Source: Methanoperedens sp049303315 (GTDB taxonomy: Archaea > Halobacteriota > Methanosarcinia > Methanosarcinales > Methanoperedenaceae). From it: 64,000 nt of DNA. Below the pieces are notes generated by a model. That model was not told where the DNA came from. It ran no database searches and saw only the letters and a list, made by a program, of their open reading frames with translations. Positions 6,690 through 16,022 of this stretch are shown one piece after another. The DNA is taken from NCBI GenBank assembly GCA_049303315.1, contig JBAQMZ010000053.1:124001-188000 (forward strand). Reading direction: 5' to 3'. The translations under genes and the position numbers were made by a program. Within the stretch, counting starts at the first letter, position 1. Each line of letters opens with the position of its first letter.

Positions 6690-9281
6690 TTACTCCGAAA
6701 ATTCAAATAAGGAGCGCTGCCCTTTTTGAGTCCTCTTCTCTCTCATCACTCTTAATTTTTCCCCATGCTCGCCAAAATCAGCCAGTATGCGCTCAACGGG
6801 TGGAAGTATCTGTTTCATGACATAATAATCAACATCCAGAGGTAAATTTTTCTCCCTTGCATAGTCGGGGTCTTCAGCCCTGTCCACGAACAAGCCGTTT
6901 CCCGCAAGGATTACAAAAGGAATCCTGTCCCCCACGTTTGCGATTATCCCGCGGCTTTTTAACTTATCCACCACGGTGATATGCGGCTGCCTGCTCTTGT
7001 AGCTCTCGGGCTTTTTTGTGTACTGACGGGTCAGGATCAACTTGTCGAACAACTCCGGATGCTTTCGTGCATCTATGTCCCTGATGCTGTCGATAGTGTT
7101 CCTCACAAGTTCAACCGCCTCATCCACTTTTCCTTCCTTAAGCACTAGTTCAAGCACCTTTTCCATGGTCTTTGTGGTGAGTTCGCACCAGTCGCGGCGA
7201 ACCGTCTCCATGCCTTTGACCCTGAGCTTTTCCTTAAATCCTTCTCTGGTTCTTTCCCAGAGGAGGACTGCGTAGCGCTTTTTGGCTATGAATATCGCCC
7301 TGCGCCCGAATGAGTCAAAAACAAGCTCCATTGGTTTCTGGAGCGAGGAGGTCACGATTTTAGCAATCTTTCGCCCCACAAGTTCAGCATCATCAAGCGT
7401 GATTTCCTTATCGAGCAGGTTTACAAAAACGCTGTCCGTATCCCCGTACACCACAGATAAAGCAATGTTCTTCCCTTCTTTTGCCTCATCCTTCGTGAAA
7501 GCTGCGCCGTCTTTGAGAACTATTTCCTTAATTTCATCCTCGATAAGGCTCTTTGTCTTCAAGATGTTCTCGCGCCCGAAGCTTGTGACAGCGCTTGCGA
7601 GGGTTAAACTGTAAAGCCGCGCCCGCGCATATCCCGAATAGCCGTAGAAGCTGTTGAGGAGGATTTTAAGCGCTTGCTGTGTGGCATCAAGCACCCGCGC
7701 ATCTTCTTCGCTTGCAGTCTTCATTTTTTCCCGTGTCGCCTGCCTCCTTGCAAGGAGGTCTTCAAGTATTGAAGGCACGATGCCTTTTGCCACTTTCTGC
7801 GAGACAAAAATCCCGCCGGACGGCGCCTTGACCACCTCATCAGGTCTTTCTCCCACCACCTCGGTTGTATAGCAGAGATTGTGCGCCATCATTATAGTCG
7901 GGTAAAGCGATTTGTAATCAAGTATCACGATATTCTCAAGAAGACCTTTCTTTGGCGGCAGCACCTCCCCGCCCGCCAGTTCCTCCCCTTCATCATAGCG
8001 CTCATCGGACATCTCGCCCGTAGGTCGCGCAGGCAACACCCTGTCGTGTCTCATATATTCCCGGAGGATGAGATTCTCCACCATCTGCGTCTGCCCGCCG
8101 TCAAGGATATCCTGAAGAAGCGTTCCGCTCACCCTGGCAAGAGCTATGTATTTGTCTATAAGCCGCAGTTTCAGGAGGAACAAAAGTGCAAGCTCCGAGT
8201 CGCGCCTGGCATATTCGATGAACTTCGAAAGCTTCTCCCCGTTATCATTCCAGTATGATTCCATTTCGAGGAAAGGTATATCGAGTTTTTCAGAGCCGAG
8301 AAGTTCCTTTGCTGCGTTTCTTAAAGTGTATTGCTTGAGTGAAAATTCCCTGCGAAGAAGCGGCAGCACATCCACAGCGATGCGCCCCATCACGCTTACC
8401 CGCGTCGTGTTCCCAAATTTCTTGTAATATACCGTTCTCCCGTCCCTGCCCATTAGCGGTTCTATCCTCGCTCCTTTCTTATTCAGGGTTTTAATCCTCT
8501 CCACAATGTAAGGCACATCAAAACTATTAGAATTGTAGCCCACAAGGATGTCGGGGTCGTACTCCCTGATAATCTCGAAAAACCTCTTGAGCATCGCCTC
8601 TTCGCTGCCACAGCTCTCGGTTTCACCTTCTATTCGTGCATCCTTCCCAACGAGCACAAGTGTTTTCTTACCATCAAAATCGGGAGCAAAAGCAAGGCTC
8701 ATAAGGACGATAGGTGAGTTTTCAGGCACTGGCATGGCGCCATTTATTGGCAGGCACTCGATATCATAAGCGAGATGCCGAAGCGGCGCATTTCGCAGTA
8801 TATCCAGGGGTTCAACTTTCCCGGAGGTTATTTTTATGCTGCTCAATACATCGAAATTTACCGGCTCAGGCGCGGGTTCTGCTTTCGCCCACCCCATTCC
8901 GCCAAGCCCTTTATCGACCATGTACCTGTTCCTGAACAGTATGTCGGTTTCATACACTTCATCCACCATGTTCCTGACCTCATCACGGATGACCGGGACT
9001 CCCTTAGGGTCGTAAAGTATTATTTTGAGCATGCTGACCGGGTTTTTGTAATATCCGATTGGTTCAAACCGATTAACCGGTTCTATCTTTTTTATGTGCT
9101 CTTTGAACTTCTCCTGAAGAATCGCTGACATTTCAGGCGGGGCTTTTGCATAAAAATACGGCTCAAAACCGGGCGCCGAACAGCATACGCTGTTCCCGGA
9201 TTCGTCCCTTCCATAGAGCCGCACAACGGGCTTTCCATCGCTGTAAGTGTAGTCGGCATCGAGAATCTGGAAGTTCATCAT
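6690..9281 (-). CDS. polB: Family B DNA polymerase
   Basis: An 863-residue replicative-type archaeal B-family polymerase. The 3'-5' exonuclease begins with AYDIECLP near residue 170; polymerase motif A (DYKSLYPTIM) is near 454, motif B (KILLNSFYGYSG) follows, and motif C (YGDTDSVF) is near 611-618. The catalytic aspartates of motifs A and C are intact. The N-terminal domain, which reads uracil ahead of the fork in archaeal enzymes, is present. Two adjacent ATGs open the frame; no clear ribosome site precedes them but an ATATAAAC box lies about 25 bases upstream, so a leaderless message is likely. No intein is present. Confidence 0.97.
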   Translation of the reverse strand: MMNFQILDADYTYSDGKPVVRLYGRDESGNSVCCSAPGFEPYFYAKAPPEMSAILQEKFKEHIKKIEPVNRFEPIGYYKNPVSMLKIILYDPKGVPVIRDEVRNMVDEVYETDILFRNRYMVDKGLGGMGWAKAEPAPEPVNFDVLSSIKITSGKVEPLDILRNAPLRHLAYDIECLPINGAMPVPENSPIVLMSLAFAPDFDGKKTLVLVGKDARIEGETESCGSEEAMLKRFFEIIREYDPDILVGYNSNSFDVPYIVERIKTLNKKGARIEPLMGRDGRTVYYKKFGNTTRVSVMGRIAVDVLPLLRREFSLKQYTLRNAAKELLGSEKLDIPFLEMESYWNDNGEKLSKFIEYARRDSELALLFLLKLRLIDKYIALARVSGTLLQDILDGGQTQMVENLILREYMRHDRVLPARPTGEMSDERYDEGEELAGGEVLPPKKGLLENIVILDYKSLYPTIMMAHNLCYTTEVVGERPDEVVKAPSGGIFVSQKVAKGIVPSILEDLLARRQATREKMKTASEEDARVLDATQQALKILLNSFYGYSGYARARLYSLTLASAVTSFGRENILKTKSLIEDEIKEIVLKDGAAFTKDEAKEGKNIALSVVYGDTDSVFVNLLDKEITLDDAELVGRKIAKIVTSSLQKPMELVFDSFGRRAIFIAKKRYAVLLWERTREGFKEKLRVKGMETVRRDWCELTTKTMEKVLELVLKEGKVDEAVELVRNTIDSIRDIDARKHPELFDKLILTRQYTKKPESYKSRQPHITVVDKLKSRGIIANVGDRIPFVILAGNGLFVDRAEDPDYAREKNLPLDVDYYVMKQILPPVERILADFGEHGEKLRVMREKRTQKGQRSLFEFSE

Positions 9282-9430
9282 GGTTAGATTTGATTTAATG
9301 GGTTTATATGTTTCTTAAAGTGCACATAGTGCACAATATTAATTTTATTTACGATTTTTGTGCATGAAATCCTGATTTTATATTTCATATAAGGCAAAAT
9401 CTTAAATATTTGCCTCACATATAATAAATC

Positions 9431-10729
9431 ATGCGAAAAGAAGAAATCCTTGAAATCCTCTCAGACTGGAATTTCTGGGCAAAAGAGATAGATACGGGCT
9501 TCAAAAGGGAAGATTACATAAAAAAAATCATCCCGCTGATAACAGAAACAAACCAGATAGTATGCATAGCAGGCATAAGGAGAAGCGGGAAATCCACGAT
9601 AATAAGGCAGCTTGCAAAGGAACTGGGCGGCGACATAAATACGCTTATAGTGAATTTTGAAGATGAAAGATTCATCCGGAGAGACCTAAAACTTCTCAGG
9701 GATATTTTTGATACCTATCTTGAAAAAGTAAAACCCGATAAGAAGCCATTCATTTTCCTGGATGAAATCCAGAATATCCCGGAATGGGAACGCTTCGCAA
9801 GAGGCGTGCATGAACGAAAAGAAGCCCGGCTTATTATTTCAGGCTCATCATCAAAGCTTCTAAGCGCTGAACTTGCTACATTGCTGACTGGCAGGAACAT
9901 AACGTTCTTTGCTTATCCTCTCTCATTTAAAGAGTTTTTGAAATTCAAGGGGATTCCTGCCGCCACTGAAATCGAAGTCCTGGCAAAAAGGGTCGAGATA
10001 AAAAGGGCGCTTGATGAATATATGGAGTTTGGAGGTTTCCCGGAGGTTGCTTTATCGACAGATAAGAAAAGGATACTGCTGGGTTATTTCGATACAATAA
10101 TCACAAAAGATACTATAGAGAGGTTCAAAATCAGGGAAAGGGAAAAAATAAAAACATTATCTAAATTTTATCTTACAAATATCGCATCACCTGTGAGTTT
10201 TCAAAAGGTATCCGTGTTTTTGAACATCCCTCATGCAACTGTGGATAGATTTTCCGATTACATACAAACGGCATGTCTTGTTTTCTTCATAAAGAAATTT
10301 TCTTTCTCTCTCAAAGACCAGGAGAAAGCCCAGAGAAAAGTATATTCAATAGACACTGGTTTATCAAATGTTATCGGATTCCGTTTTTCAAAAAATTCAG
10401 GAAAGCTCATGGAAAATATTGTTGCAAATGAGTTAAGGGTCAGACAGACCTTTGACCCTATGATAGAGATATACTATTATAAAAATACAGCCGGCAGGGA
10501 AGTTGATTTTGTGATTAAGGAGGGGTTAAAAGTAAAAGAGCTGATACAGGTTTGCGATGACATATCTGATATGGAAACAAAGGAAAGAGAGATCAAAGGG
10601 CTGGTCATGGCTTTGGAAGAGTTAAATCTGAAAAGGGGTCTTGTGATAACAGAGGATTTTGAAGGAGGGGAAAATATCAAAAACAAAGAAATAATATATA
10701 TACCTTTATGGAAATGGCTCTTACTATAG
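9431..10729 (+). CDS. AAA_14/DUF4143-type ATPase
   Basis: A 432-residue ATPase with Walker A GIRRSGKST near residues 47-55, Walker B FLDEIQ near 107-112, a sensor-like ISGSSSKLL, and a C-terminal half with the DUF4143 fold, including a nuclease-like DFVIKEGLKVKELIQV segment near 357-372. Genes of this family are very common and often laterally moved in archaea; proposed roles range from DNA processing to toxin-like functions, none established. A TTAAATAT box lies about 25 bases before the ATG, so the transcript is probably leaderless. It stands alone between polB (divergent) and the THEP1 gene. Confidence 0.9.
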   Translation: MRKEEILEILSDWNFWAKEIDTGFKREDYIKKIIPLITETNQIVCIAGIRRSGKSTIIRQLAKELGGDINTLIVNFEDERFIRRDLKLLRDIFDTYLEKVKPDKKPFIFLDEIQNIPEWERFARGVHERKEARLIISGSSSKLLSAELATLLTGRNITFFAYPLSFKEFLKFKGIPAATEIEVLAKRVEIKRALDEYMEFGGFPEVALSTDKKRILLGYFDTIITKDTIERFKIREREKIKTLSKFYLTNIASPVSFQKVSVFLNIPHATVDRFSDYIQTACLVFFIKKFSFSLKDQEKAQRKVYSIDTGLSNVIGFRFSKNSGKLMENIVANELRVRQTFDPMIEIYYYKNTAGREVDFVIKEGLKVKELIQVCDDISDMETKEREIKGLVMALEELNLKRGLVITEDFEGGENIKNKEIIYIPLWKWLLL

Positions 10730-10756
10730 GAAAATCCACCAGACAGGATATATGAA

Positions 10757-11272
10757 ATGATCCGAATCGCCATCACCGGCGCCCCTGGCGTGGGAAAATC
10801 AACAGTCTGCCGCAACGTGTTAAAACAACTCAAATGCACATACGGCGGCATGACGAGCGCCGACATAAGAGTAAAAGGAGAGCGCGTGGGATTTGAGATA
10901 AGGGACATCGCAACGGGAAAGCAGGGGATACTTGCCCACAAGCAGGGCAGCGGTCCGCGCGTTGGCAGTTACCACGTCAATCTAGATGATTTAAACAACA
11001 TCGGGGTGGCTGCCATTAAGAATGCCATGAGTTCGGAGTTGATAGTTATCGATGAAATCGCGCCCATGGAATTCAAGTCGCCTGAGTTTGTTCGCGCCGT
11101 CGAGGAGGCGCTTAATTCAAGTAAAAACATGCTCGTGGTGCTTCACCAGAAATCGAGCCATCCGATTGCGGAGAGGATACGGAGGGATTTTGCGGTTTAT
11201 ACCGTGACAGTTGAGAACCGTGCGAGTCTTGTTTCGGAGATAGCCGAAAAAATAATCAAAGCTCCTCAATAA
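10757..11272 (+). CDS. THEP1-family nucleoside-triphosphatase
   Basis: A 171-residue P-loop NTPase: Walker A GAPGVGKS at residues 8-15, Walker B IVIDEIAPME near 94-103, and the HQKSSHP segment typical of the THEP1/NTPase_1 family. Members hydrolyse NTPs slowly and have been linked to nucleotide or RNA metabolism without a settled role. The 3' end overlaps the convergent YkgJ-type gene by 17 bases. Confidence 0.9.
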   Translation: MIRIAITGAPGVGKSTVCRNVLKQLKCTYGGMTSADIRVKGERVGFEIRDIATGKQGILAHKQGSGPRVGSYHVNLDDLNNIGVAAIKNAMSSELIVIDEIAPMEFKSPEFVRAVEEALNSSKNMLVVLHQKSSHPIAERIRRDFAVYTVTVENRASLVSEIAEKIIKAPQ

Positions 11273-11723
11273 CGCCTTTTTTCCCCTTCTTCTTGATATC
11301 CCTTATGAGTTTCTGGTTTTCATGAAGGAACTTTGAGGCGTCAGCTTCAATTTTTTTCTTGTCTATCTTTTTTCCCAGTCCAACGCCCGGGCAATCCACC
11401 ACCGGTTTAAGCTTCATCAATGGTTCATCTGAATATGAGACTTCAACAATCCTGAAAGGAAGCAAACGGCATACAAGCGGCTCGTTTTCCCTTATAGTGC
11501 ATTCCAGTTTTTTTCCATTGAAAAAGCACTTTCCTTCTTTTCCCTTAATCTTGAATACATTATTTTTTTCATCAAAATCAAGGAAATCATCCGGTGAATA
11601 TCCCAATCCCATAATCCTTTTTATATCCTCAATTGTAAGCTGGATACCTTCGGCGCAGCATTTTGCACCGCATTTTTTGTATTCGCACTTCCACTTATCG
11701 ATATTTTCAAGGATATGAATCAT
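11256..11723 (-). CDS. YkgJ-type cysteine-cluster protein
   Basis: A 155-residue protein of the YkgJ family (predicted Fe-S or zinc cluster). The N-terminus carries C13, C18, C22 and C23 in the family spacing; further cysteines lie in KCFF, ECTIR, LVCRLLPF and VDCPGVG. Function in the family is unknown. A second paralogue lies at 14149-14574. The C-terminus is Lys-rich and its 3' end overlaps the THEP1 gene in convergent orientation. Confidence 0.85.
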   Translation of the reverse strand: MIHILENIDKWKCEYKKCGAKCCAEGIQLTIEDIKRIMGLGYSPDDFLDFDEKNNVFKIKGKEGKCFFNGKKLECTIRENEPLVCRLLPFRIVEVSYSDEPLMKLKPVVDCPGVGLGKKIDKKKIEADASKFLHENQKLIRDIKKKGKKGVIEEL

Positions 11724-11841
11724 AGGCTTTAATTGATTTTCTTATAATTTAAGGATACCCATATCTGGCGAGCATAAAATGACAATTGTATAATTATAGA
11801 ATTGACAAGGAAAGCGCGAATAATATCACGCTCATCCCATT

Positions 11842-12666
11842 TTATCCCAAATCTTCCATATACAGATACTCCTGCGCATATCCGCAATATTCCTCGAAAT
11901 ATTCTCGCGCAAATTCAGCAATCTCTTCCCTCTTTTTACTCCTGGAACCCCTGAACCTTTCGCCATAGAGCCTGTCCATTATCTGTTCGATATGCGTATC
12001 CACAGGAAATGATTCAAGTTTTCCGAATGCAAAAAGCAGCACGCAATCCGCAATCTTGTTCCCCACGCCATCTATTTTCATAAGTTCTTTGCGCCCCTCT
12101 TCGTAGGGCAGGTTTTTTATCCCGTACAGGTCAAATTCATTTTTCGCTACCATTGAAGCAATTTTAAGGACGCGGGGAGCGCGAAAACCGAGCCTGCACT
12201 GCTCCATGTCGCAGAGATGGAGTTCCGAGAGCGATTCAGGTGTCGGGAAAGAATAATATCCTTCATCGATTTTTTCTCCAAAACATTCGCACATTCGCCT
12301 TATGGAATTTTTGATGTTCCTGATAGTGTTGTTGCTTGAGCAGATATATGATATCAGGCACTCCCAGGGGTCCTGGCGTACCAGCCGCAGACCTCTGTAT
12401 TTGCGGATTAACGAGTCTATTTTTTCATCCCTGTTAATGGAGGCATATATTTTCTCCATGTCATCGTCGAGCCTGAAATAATCACGGATGAATTTTTTGT
12501 CAAGCGCCGAGTCGATGATAACCTCAACACCAGCCTGTCTTGCCCTGATAAGCTTTCCGTTTACAACGCCGCTCCAGCACTCATTTTTTTCCCACCGGAA
12601 GACCTGCCCACAGGAAAGAGTAAGGTCAAGATTAAAATCCCTTGTATTGATGCGGTACACATTCAT
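11842..12666 (-). CDS. ogg: 8-oxoguanine DNA glycosylase, OGG1 type
   Basis: A 274-residue HhH-GPD DNA glycosylase/AP lyase. The helix-hairpin-helix reads KIDGVGNKIADC and contains the catalytic lysine (K204); the Gly/Pro-rich loop ends with FPVDTHIEQ, giving the catalytic aspartate D223. The N-terminal OGG domain is present (SCGQVFRWEK), which separates it from the short archaeal Ogg2/AGOG types. It excises 8-oxoguanine opposite cytosine. It is a single-gene unit between a YkgJ protein and the ferredoxin gene. Confidence 0.92.
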   Translation of the reverse strand: MNVYRINTRDFNLDLTLSCGQVFRWEKNECWSGVVNGKLIRARQAGVEVIIDSALDKKFIRDYFRLDDDMEKIYASINRDEKIDSLIRKYRGLRLVRQDPWECLISYICSSNNTIRNIKNSIRRMCECFGEKIDEGYYSFPTPESLSELHLCDMEQCRLGFRAPRVLKIASMVAKNEFDLYGIKNLPYEEGRKELMKIDGVGNKIADCVLLFAFGKLESFPVDTHIEQIMDRLYGERFRGSRSKKREEIAEFAREYFEEYCGYAQEYLYMEDLG

Positions 12667-12699
12667 GGATACTTTACAGGCTTAAAATACATTACGGTT

Positions 12700-13413
12700 T
12701 TATTGTTTCTCTCCCCGTATCGTTATCACCGTTTGTCTAATCGGTAGGACCTTCCCCGACCTTGCCACAGCCTCCTCGACTATTCTTTGCAGCCCGAAAC
12801 AGCATGGCACTTCCATATTCACAAGCGTGATGCTCTTGATGTTGTTCTTCTTCAATAGCTCAGAGAGCTTATCCACATAAAAATCAGAATCATCCAGTTT
12901 TGGGCATCCTATTATCACCGATTTTCCGGCAAGGAAATCAGAATGGAAATTAGGATATGCAAATGGAACGCAGTCGGCAGCCACGAGGAGTTCGCTATCC
13001 TTAAAATATGACGCTTCCGGGGAAACGAGCGTGAGCTGCACAGGCCACTGCCTCAATTCGGAGTTCTGCCGCGCTGATTTTCCTACCGCAACTTTCGTTT
13101 CGTTCCTGAAATCCATCGCCATGCTTCCCGGGCATCCGCAAGGCAGGCTTTCCTCTCCTTTTTTCTCAGCCGTTTTTGGTTTCAGGTGCATTTTCACAGC
13201 CGTCTCATCGAAATCCGGCGCATCTCGTTCAATTATCGTAATCGCATCCTGCGGGCAGTGCCCGAGGCATGCGCCAAGACCGTCGCAGAACCGCTCGTCC
13301 ACAAGCTTTGCTTTCCCGTTTATGATCTTTATTGCTCCCTCGGCGCAGTTGGGGATGCACAGGCCGCAGCCGTTACACTTTTCTTCATCTATGGATACTA
13401 TACTTCGTTTCAT
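12700..13413 (-). CDS. Ferredoxin-domain protein with an incomplete second cluster motif
   Basis: A 237-residue iron-sulfur protein. The first motif is complete (C13, C16, C19, C23); the second has C43, C49 and C53 but Leu46 where a cysteine would stand (CDGLGAC), so it may bind a 3Fe-4S cluster or use another ligand. After a linker comes a domain of about 150 residues with further cysteines (PCGCPGS, ADCVP, IIGCPKLDD, EVPCCFG). This architecture occurs widely in anaerobes and archaea, with no settled role. It diverges from the Lrp-type regulator at 13539, and the AT-rich gap holds an 8-bp inverted repeat. Confidence 0.82.
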   Translation of the reverse strand: MKRSIVSIDEEKCNGCGLCIPNCAEGAIKIINGKAKLVDERFCDGLGACLGHCPQDAITIIERDAPDFDETAVKMHLKPKTAEKKGEESLPCGCPGSMAMDFRNETKVAVGKSARQNSELRQWPVQLTLVSPEASYFKDSELLVAADCVPFAYPNFHSDFLAGKSVIIGCPKLDDSDFYVDKLSELLKKNNIKSITLVNMEVPCCFGLQRIVEEAVARSGKVLPIRQTVITIRGEKQ

Positions 13414-13429
13414 GTATTATCATAAATCA

Positions 13430-13499
13430 TATTTACATTATAATTTATAAACTTAATGGTTGTAATATATAGGAAAATCTTATGATTTAATTGTAAATA
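13430..13499. promoter_or_regulatory. Inverted repeat in divergent ferredoxin/Lrp promoter
   Basis: TATTTACA at 13430-13437 is matched by its reverse complement TGTAAATA at 13492-13499. The two half sites flank an AT-rich stretch of 54 bases between divergent genes, where a looping Lrp-type regulator could bind. The site is suggested by position and symmetry only. Confidence 0.4.
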
Positions 13500-13538
13500 A
13501 TAGATAACTATTTAATAATCCAGCGAATATCAGGATAT

Positions 13539-14117
13539 ATGCGAGAATTTCTTGACCTTGATAAAAGAGACAGGGAGATATTATCCCTGCTTGAACTCAA
13601 CCCTGAAATGTCACAGAACGACATGGCCGAAAAACTCAAAATATCCCAGCCGTCGGTCAGCGCCAGGGTTCACAAGCTCAAACAGAAAGGGGCGCTGTCC
13701 CATGTTGTGGGCATGAACTTGAAAAAAGTAAACCTCTACATGGCGAAGGTGGATGTAATCGCGAATAATACCTCATCCGTGCTTGAGATTTTCAAGGAAT
13801 GCCCGTATTTCCTGAACGGTCTTATCGTATCGGGAAAGCACAACCTCTGTCTTTTTTTCATTGGCGAGGACATATCTACGCTTGAGGCTATCGTGGATGG
13901 GCATTTAAGAAGCAATCCCCTTGTCAAAGGCGCAGAGGTCAGTATTGTCATAACCACGATGAAAGACCTCGTCATGCCCGTGAAAATGAATTTCGAAACA
14001 AGCAGCACGCCGCCGTGCGGAAACGGGTGCAACTGCAAGGAATGCCCGCACCACATATCGAACAGGTGTCTTGGGTGTCCGGTAACCAATAGCTATAACG
14101 GGAAGATATGGAGATAG
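13539..14117 (+). CDS. Lrp/AsnC-type regulator with C-terminal cysteine cluster
   Basis: A 192-residue transcription regulator. Residues about 8-60 form a winged helix-turn-helix of the AsnC type (DKRDREILSLLELNPEMSQ, then SQPSVSARVHKLK). The middle resembles a single ligand-binding (RAM-like) domain. Residues 160-180 hold six cysteines (C160, C164, C166, C169, C177, C180) plus two histidines, a likely metal or Fe-S site not present in ordinary Lrp proteins. It faces the ferredoxin gene divergently and is followed by a YkgJ protein and rubrerythrin, so control of a redox or iron-sulfur response is plausible but inferred. Confidence 0.83.
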   Translation: MREFLDLDKRDREILSLLELNPEMSQNDMAEKLKISQPSVSARVHKLKQKGALSHVVGMNLKKVNLYMAKVDVIANNTSSVLEIFKECPYFLNGLIVSGKHNLCLFFIGEDISTLEAIVDGHLRSNPLVKGAEVSIVITTMKDLVMPVKMNFETSSTPPCGNGCNCKECPHHISNRCLGCPVTNSYNGKIWR

Positions 14118-14148
14118 GGTTCAATGCATTGAATATCCATAATTATCC

Positions 14149-14574
14149 CTAAACAAACAGGAATTTCTCCTCCTTTCGTATCATTTCATCTATCCTTTCA
14201 GCATACTGCCGCTTCAATCTTTCAAGCTTCTCCCCGGGCAGTTTATCCGCAATTGGGCACCGCTCATCCACCGCATCCACATCAATAACCGGATATAACT
14301 CGCAAAGAGTTGGGCGGCATTTGTATATGCGGCAGCGGTTTTCCTTGTTCAAGAAGATGCACCGCCCTTTAATCATCTTCATCGCATAGTAAATACCGTG
14401 CTCACCCTTTGCCAGCCTGAAATACTTGCGGGGGTCAAGTTCCAGCGCGTACTCATTCCTGATATTTGCAATCAGTTCCGAAACTTCATCCCGCGTCAGG
14501 ACAGCGCAGTTGCGGCAGCAGAGGGAATTGCAGAGTTTAATATCGCAATCAAGGGCACCATCCTGCATTCTCAT
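14149..14574 (-). CDS. YkgJ-type cysteine-cluster protein (paralogue 2)
   Basis: A 141-residue YkgJ-family protein with C10, C15, C19, C20 and C23 at the N-terminus and later cysteines in GRCIFL, NRCRIYKCRPTLCELYP and DERCPIA. This cysteine pattern is that of a predicted Fe-S or zinc site. It lies 9 bases after the rubrerythrin gene on the same strand, so the two are probably cotranscribed, which supports a redox link. Confidence 0.85.
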   Translation of the reverse strand: MRMQDGALDCDIKLCNSLCCRNCAVLTRDEVSELIANIRNEYALELDPRKYFRLAKGEHGIYYAMKMIKGRCIFLNKENRCRIYKCRPTLCELYPVIDVDAVDERCPIADKLPGEKLERLKRQYAERIDEMIRKEEKFLFV

Positions 14575-14583
14575 GACATTTGG

Positions 14584-15156
14584 CTACCAGTTCTCAGCCA
14601 GTACCTCATAATATGATTGCGGGTGTTTGCATGCGGGACATTCTTTTGGCGCTTCGGTACCCTCATGGATATATCCGCAGTTACGGCAGTGCCATTTAAC
14701 GGTTTTGTTCCTTTTAAAGAAAGTTCCGGCTTTTATGAGCTTCAATAGCTCCCTGTACCGCCGTTCGTGAAACTGCTCAACCTCGCCAATTTCGGTAAAA
14801 GATTCGGCGACTTCAGGAAAAACCTCTTCTTTTGCAGTCTTTGCAAATCCGGGATAAAGAGTCCCCCATTCAAGTTTTTCCCCCTCCGCTGCCGCAAGAA
14901 GGTTATCTTTAGTCGCCCCAATGACCCCTGCCGGATACATGGCCGTTATCTCAACATCCCCTCCCCGGAGGTGTTTAAAGAATATCTTTGCGTGCTCCTT
15001 TTCATTGTCTGCGGTCTCAAGGAAAATCGCTGAAATCTGTTCAAATCCTTCGCTCTTTGCAGCGCTTGCAAAGTAAGTATAGCGGTTTCTCGCCTGTGAT
15101 TCGCCCGCAAAGGCTGCAAGAAGATTCTTTTCTGTTCGGCTACCTTTAAAATTCAT
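14584..15156 (-). CDS. rbr: Rubrerythrin
   Basis: A 190-residue rubrerythrin. The ferritin-like di-iron domain fills residues 1 to about 145 with the expected Glu/His ligands (SQARNRYTYFAS, ADNEKEHAKIFF, VEQFHERRYREL). The C-terminal rubredoxin-like domain has C157, C160, C173 and C176. It reduces hydrogen peroxide in anaerobes using electrons passed through the rubredoxin site. It heads a two-gene unit with the YkgJ protein. Confidence 0.96.
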   Translation of the reverse strand: MNFKGSRTEKNLLAAFAGESQARNRYTYFASAAKSEGFEQISAIFLETADNEKEHAKIFFKHLRGGDVEITAMYPAGVIGATKDNLLAAAEGEKLEWGTLYPGFAKTAKEEVFPEVAESFTEIGEVEQFHERRYRELLKLIKAGTFFKRNKTVKWHCRNCGYIHEGTEAPKECPACKHPQSYYEVLAENW

Positions 15157-15442
15157 ATGTGGGTTCCTCCCTTTGCATAAATGCTTTTACTAATATCATA
15201 AGCTTTTGGAATTTATAATCTTGCAAACAATGGTGAGGAAATTGTTCCAAAAGTCATCCGTTATATTTATATACAATAATGGTGGTATTGGTGCGCGATG
15301 GACGGGTAAAACTTTTTTAATACACTAACCCCCACTCCCCAACCTGTCCATCATTCTAATTGTTTATTTCAAGCAATCAACTTAATTTTTAGCAACCAAT
15401 TTTAAGTCAGGATTTGAAAATAAATCGGTAAATCCTTTTTTG

Positions 15443-15904
15443 TTATTTGATGGCGCCGACATCGGCAAAACCCTGTCTCTGTCCTGTTCCAGCCTCACGC
15501 AAAAGTTGTTCCTTATTAAATAATAGCTTGAGAACATTCCGGGCATGCTCACGCGTGCGGTTCTCCATGAGCCACGCAAGTTCAGTCTCGTCTTTTGCCT
15601 CATCCTCGTGCACAAAGACCTCTATGATATGCCTGTTCGTCATCAACTGCGCCTGTATTATCCCCTGCGATGCTTCGTGCGCGCACATCTTGTCGATGGC
15701 TTCCTTTCCGGGCATACCAAGCGCCATCACGATGCTGCATCCTTTTTCTTCGATCAATATTTTACATGCCACGGGAAGGTCTTTTACTCCCGGGACCGTG
15801 TAGCGTTCTATCTCTACCGATGCGCCCTTTTTTAGCTCATCGATTGCGATTTTTCCCATGTTGATTCGTGAGAATGTGGTATCAGCTATTCCGACTTTGT
15901 GCAT
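15443..15904 (-). CDS. ribC: Riboflavin synthase, archaeal type
   Basis: A 153-residue protein matching archaeal riboflavin synthase, which is related to lumazine synthase rather than to bacterial RibE. Recognisable parts are VGIADTTFSRINMGK at the N-terminus, RYTVPGVKDLPVACK, ALGMPGKEAIDKMCAHEASQG and the C-terminal NRTREHARNVLKLLF. It dismutates two 6,7-dimethyl-8-ribityllumazine molecules to riboflavin, the precursor of FAD, FMN and also of F420-related flavin chemistry. It appears to be a single-gene unit. Confidence 0.95.
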   Translation of the reverse strand: MHKVGIADTTFSRINMGKIAIDELKKGASVEIERYTVPGVKDLPVACKILIEEKGCSIVMALGMPGKEAIDKMCAHEASQGIIQAQLMTNRHIIEVFVHEDEAKDETELAWLMENRTREHARNVLKLLFNKEQLLREAGTGQRQGFADVGAIK

Positions 15905-16022
15905 ATCTGCTTACTTTGAAGGATTTAAATATATTAAATGATTCCCTTTTCTTTTGCAAAAGATATACATGCAAGATAGTTGTATTAGCAAAAATAACAG
16001 GAATTATAAGGAGAAACCCATT

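Noticed and set aside
5959..6729. 256-codon + strand frame opposite the DUF89 gene
   Set aside because: Ser-rich shadow of a confirmed gene.
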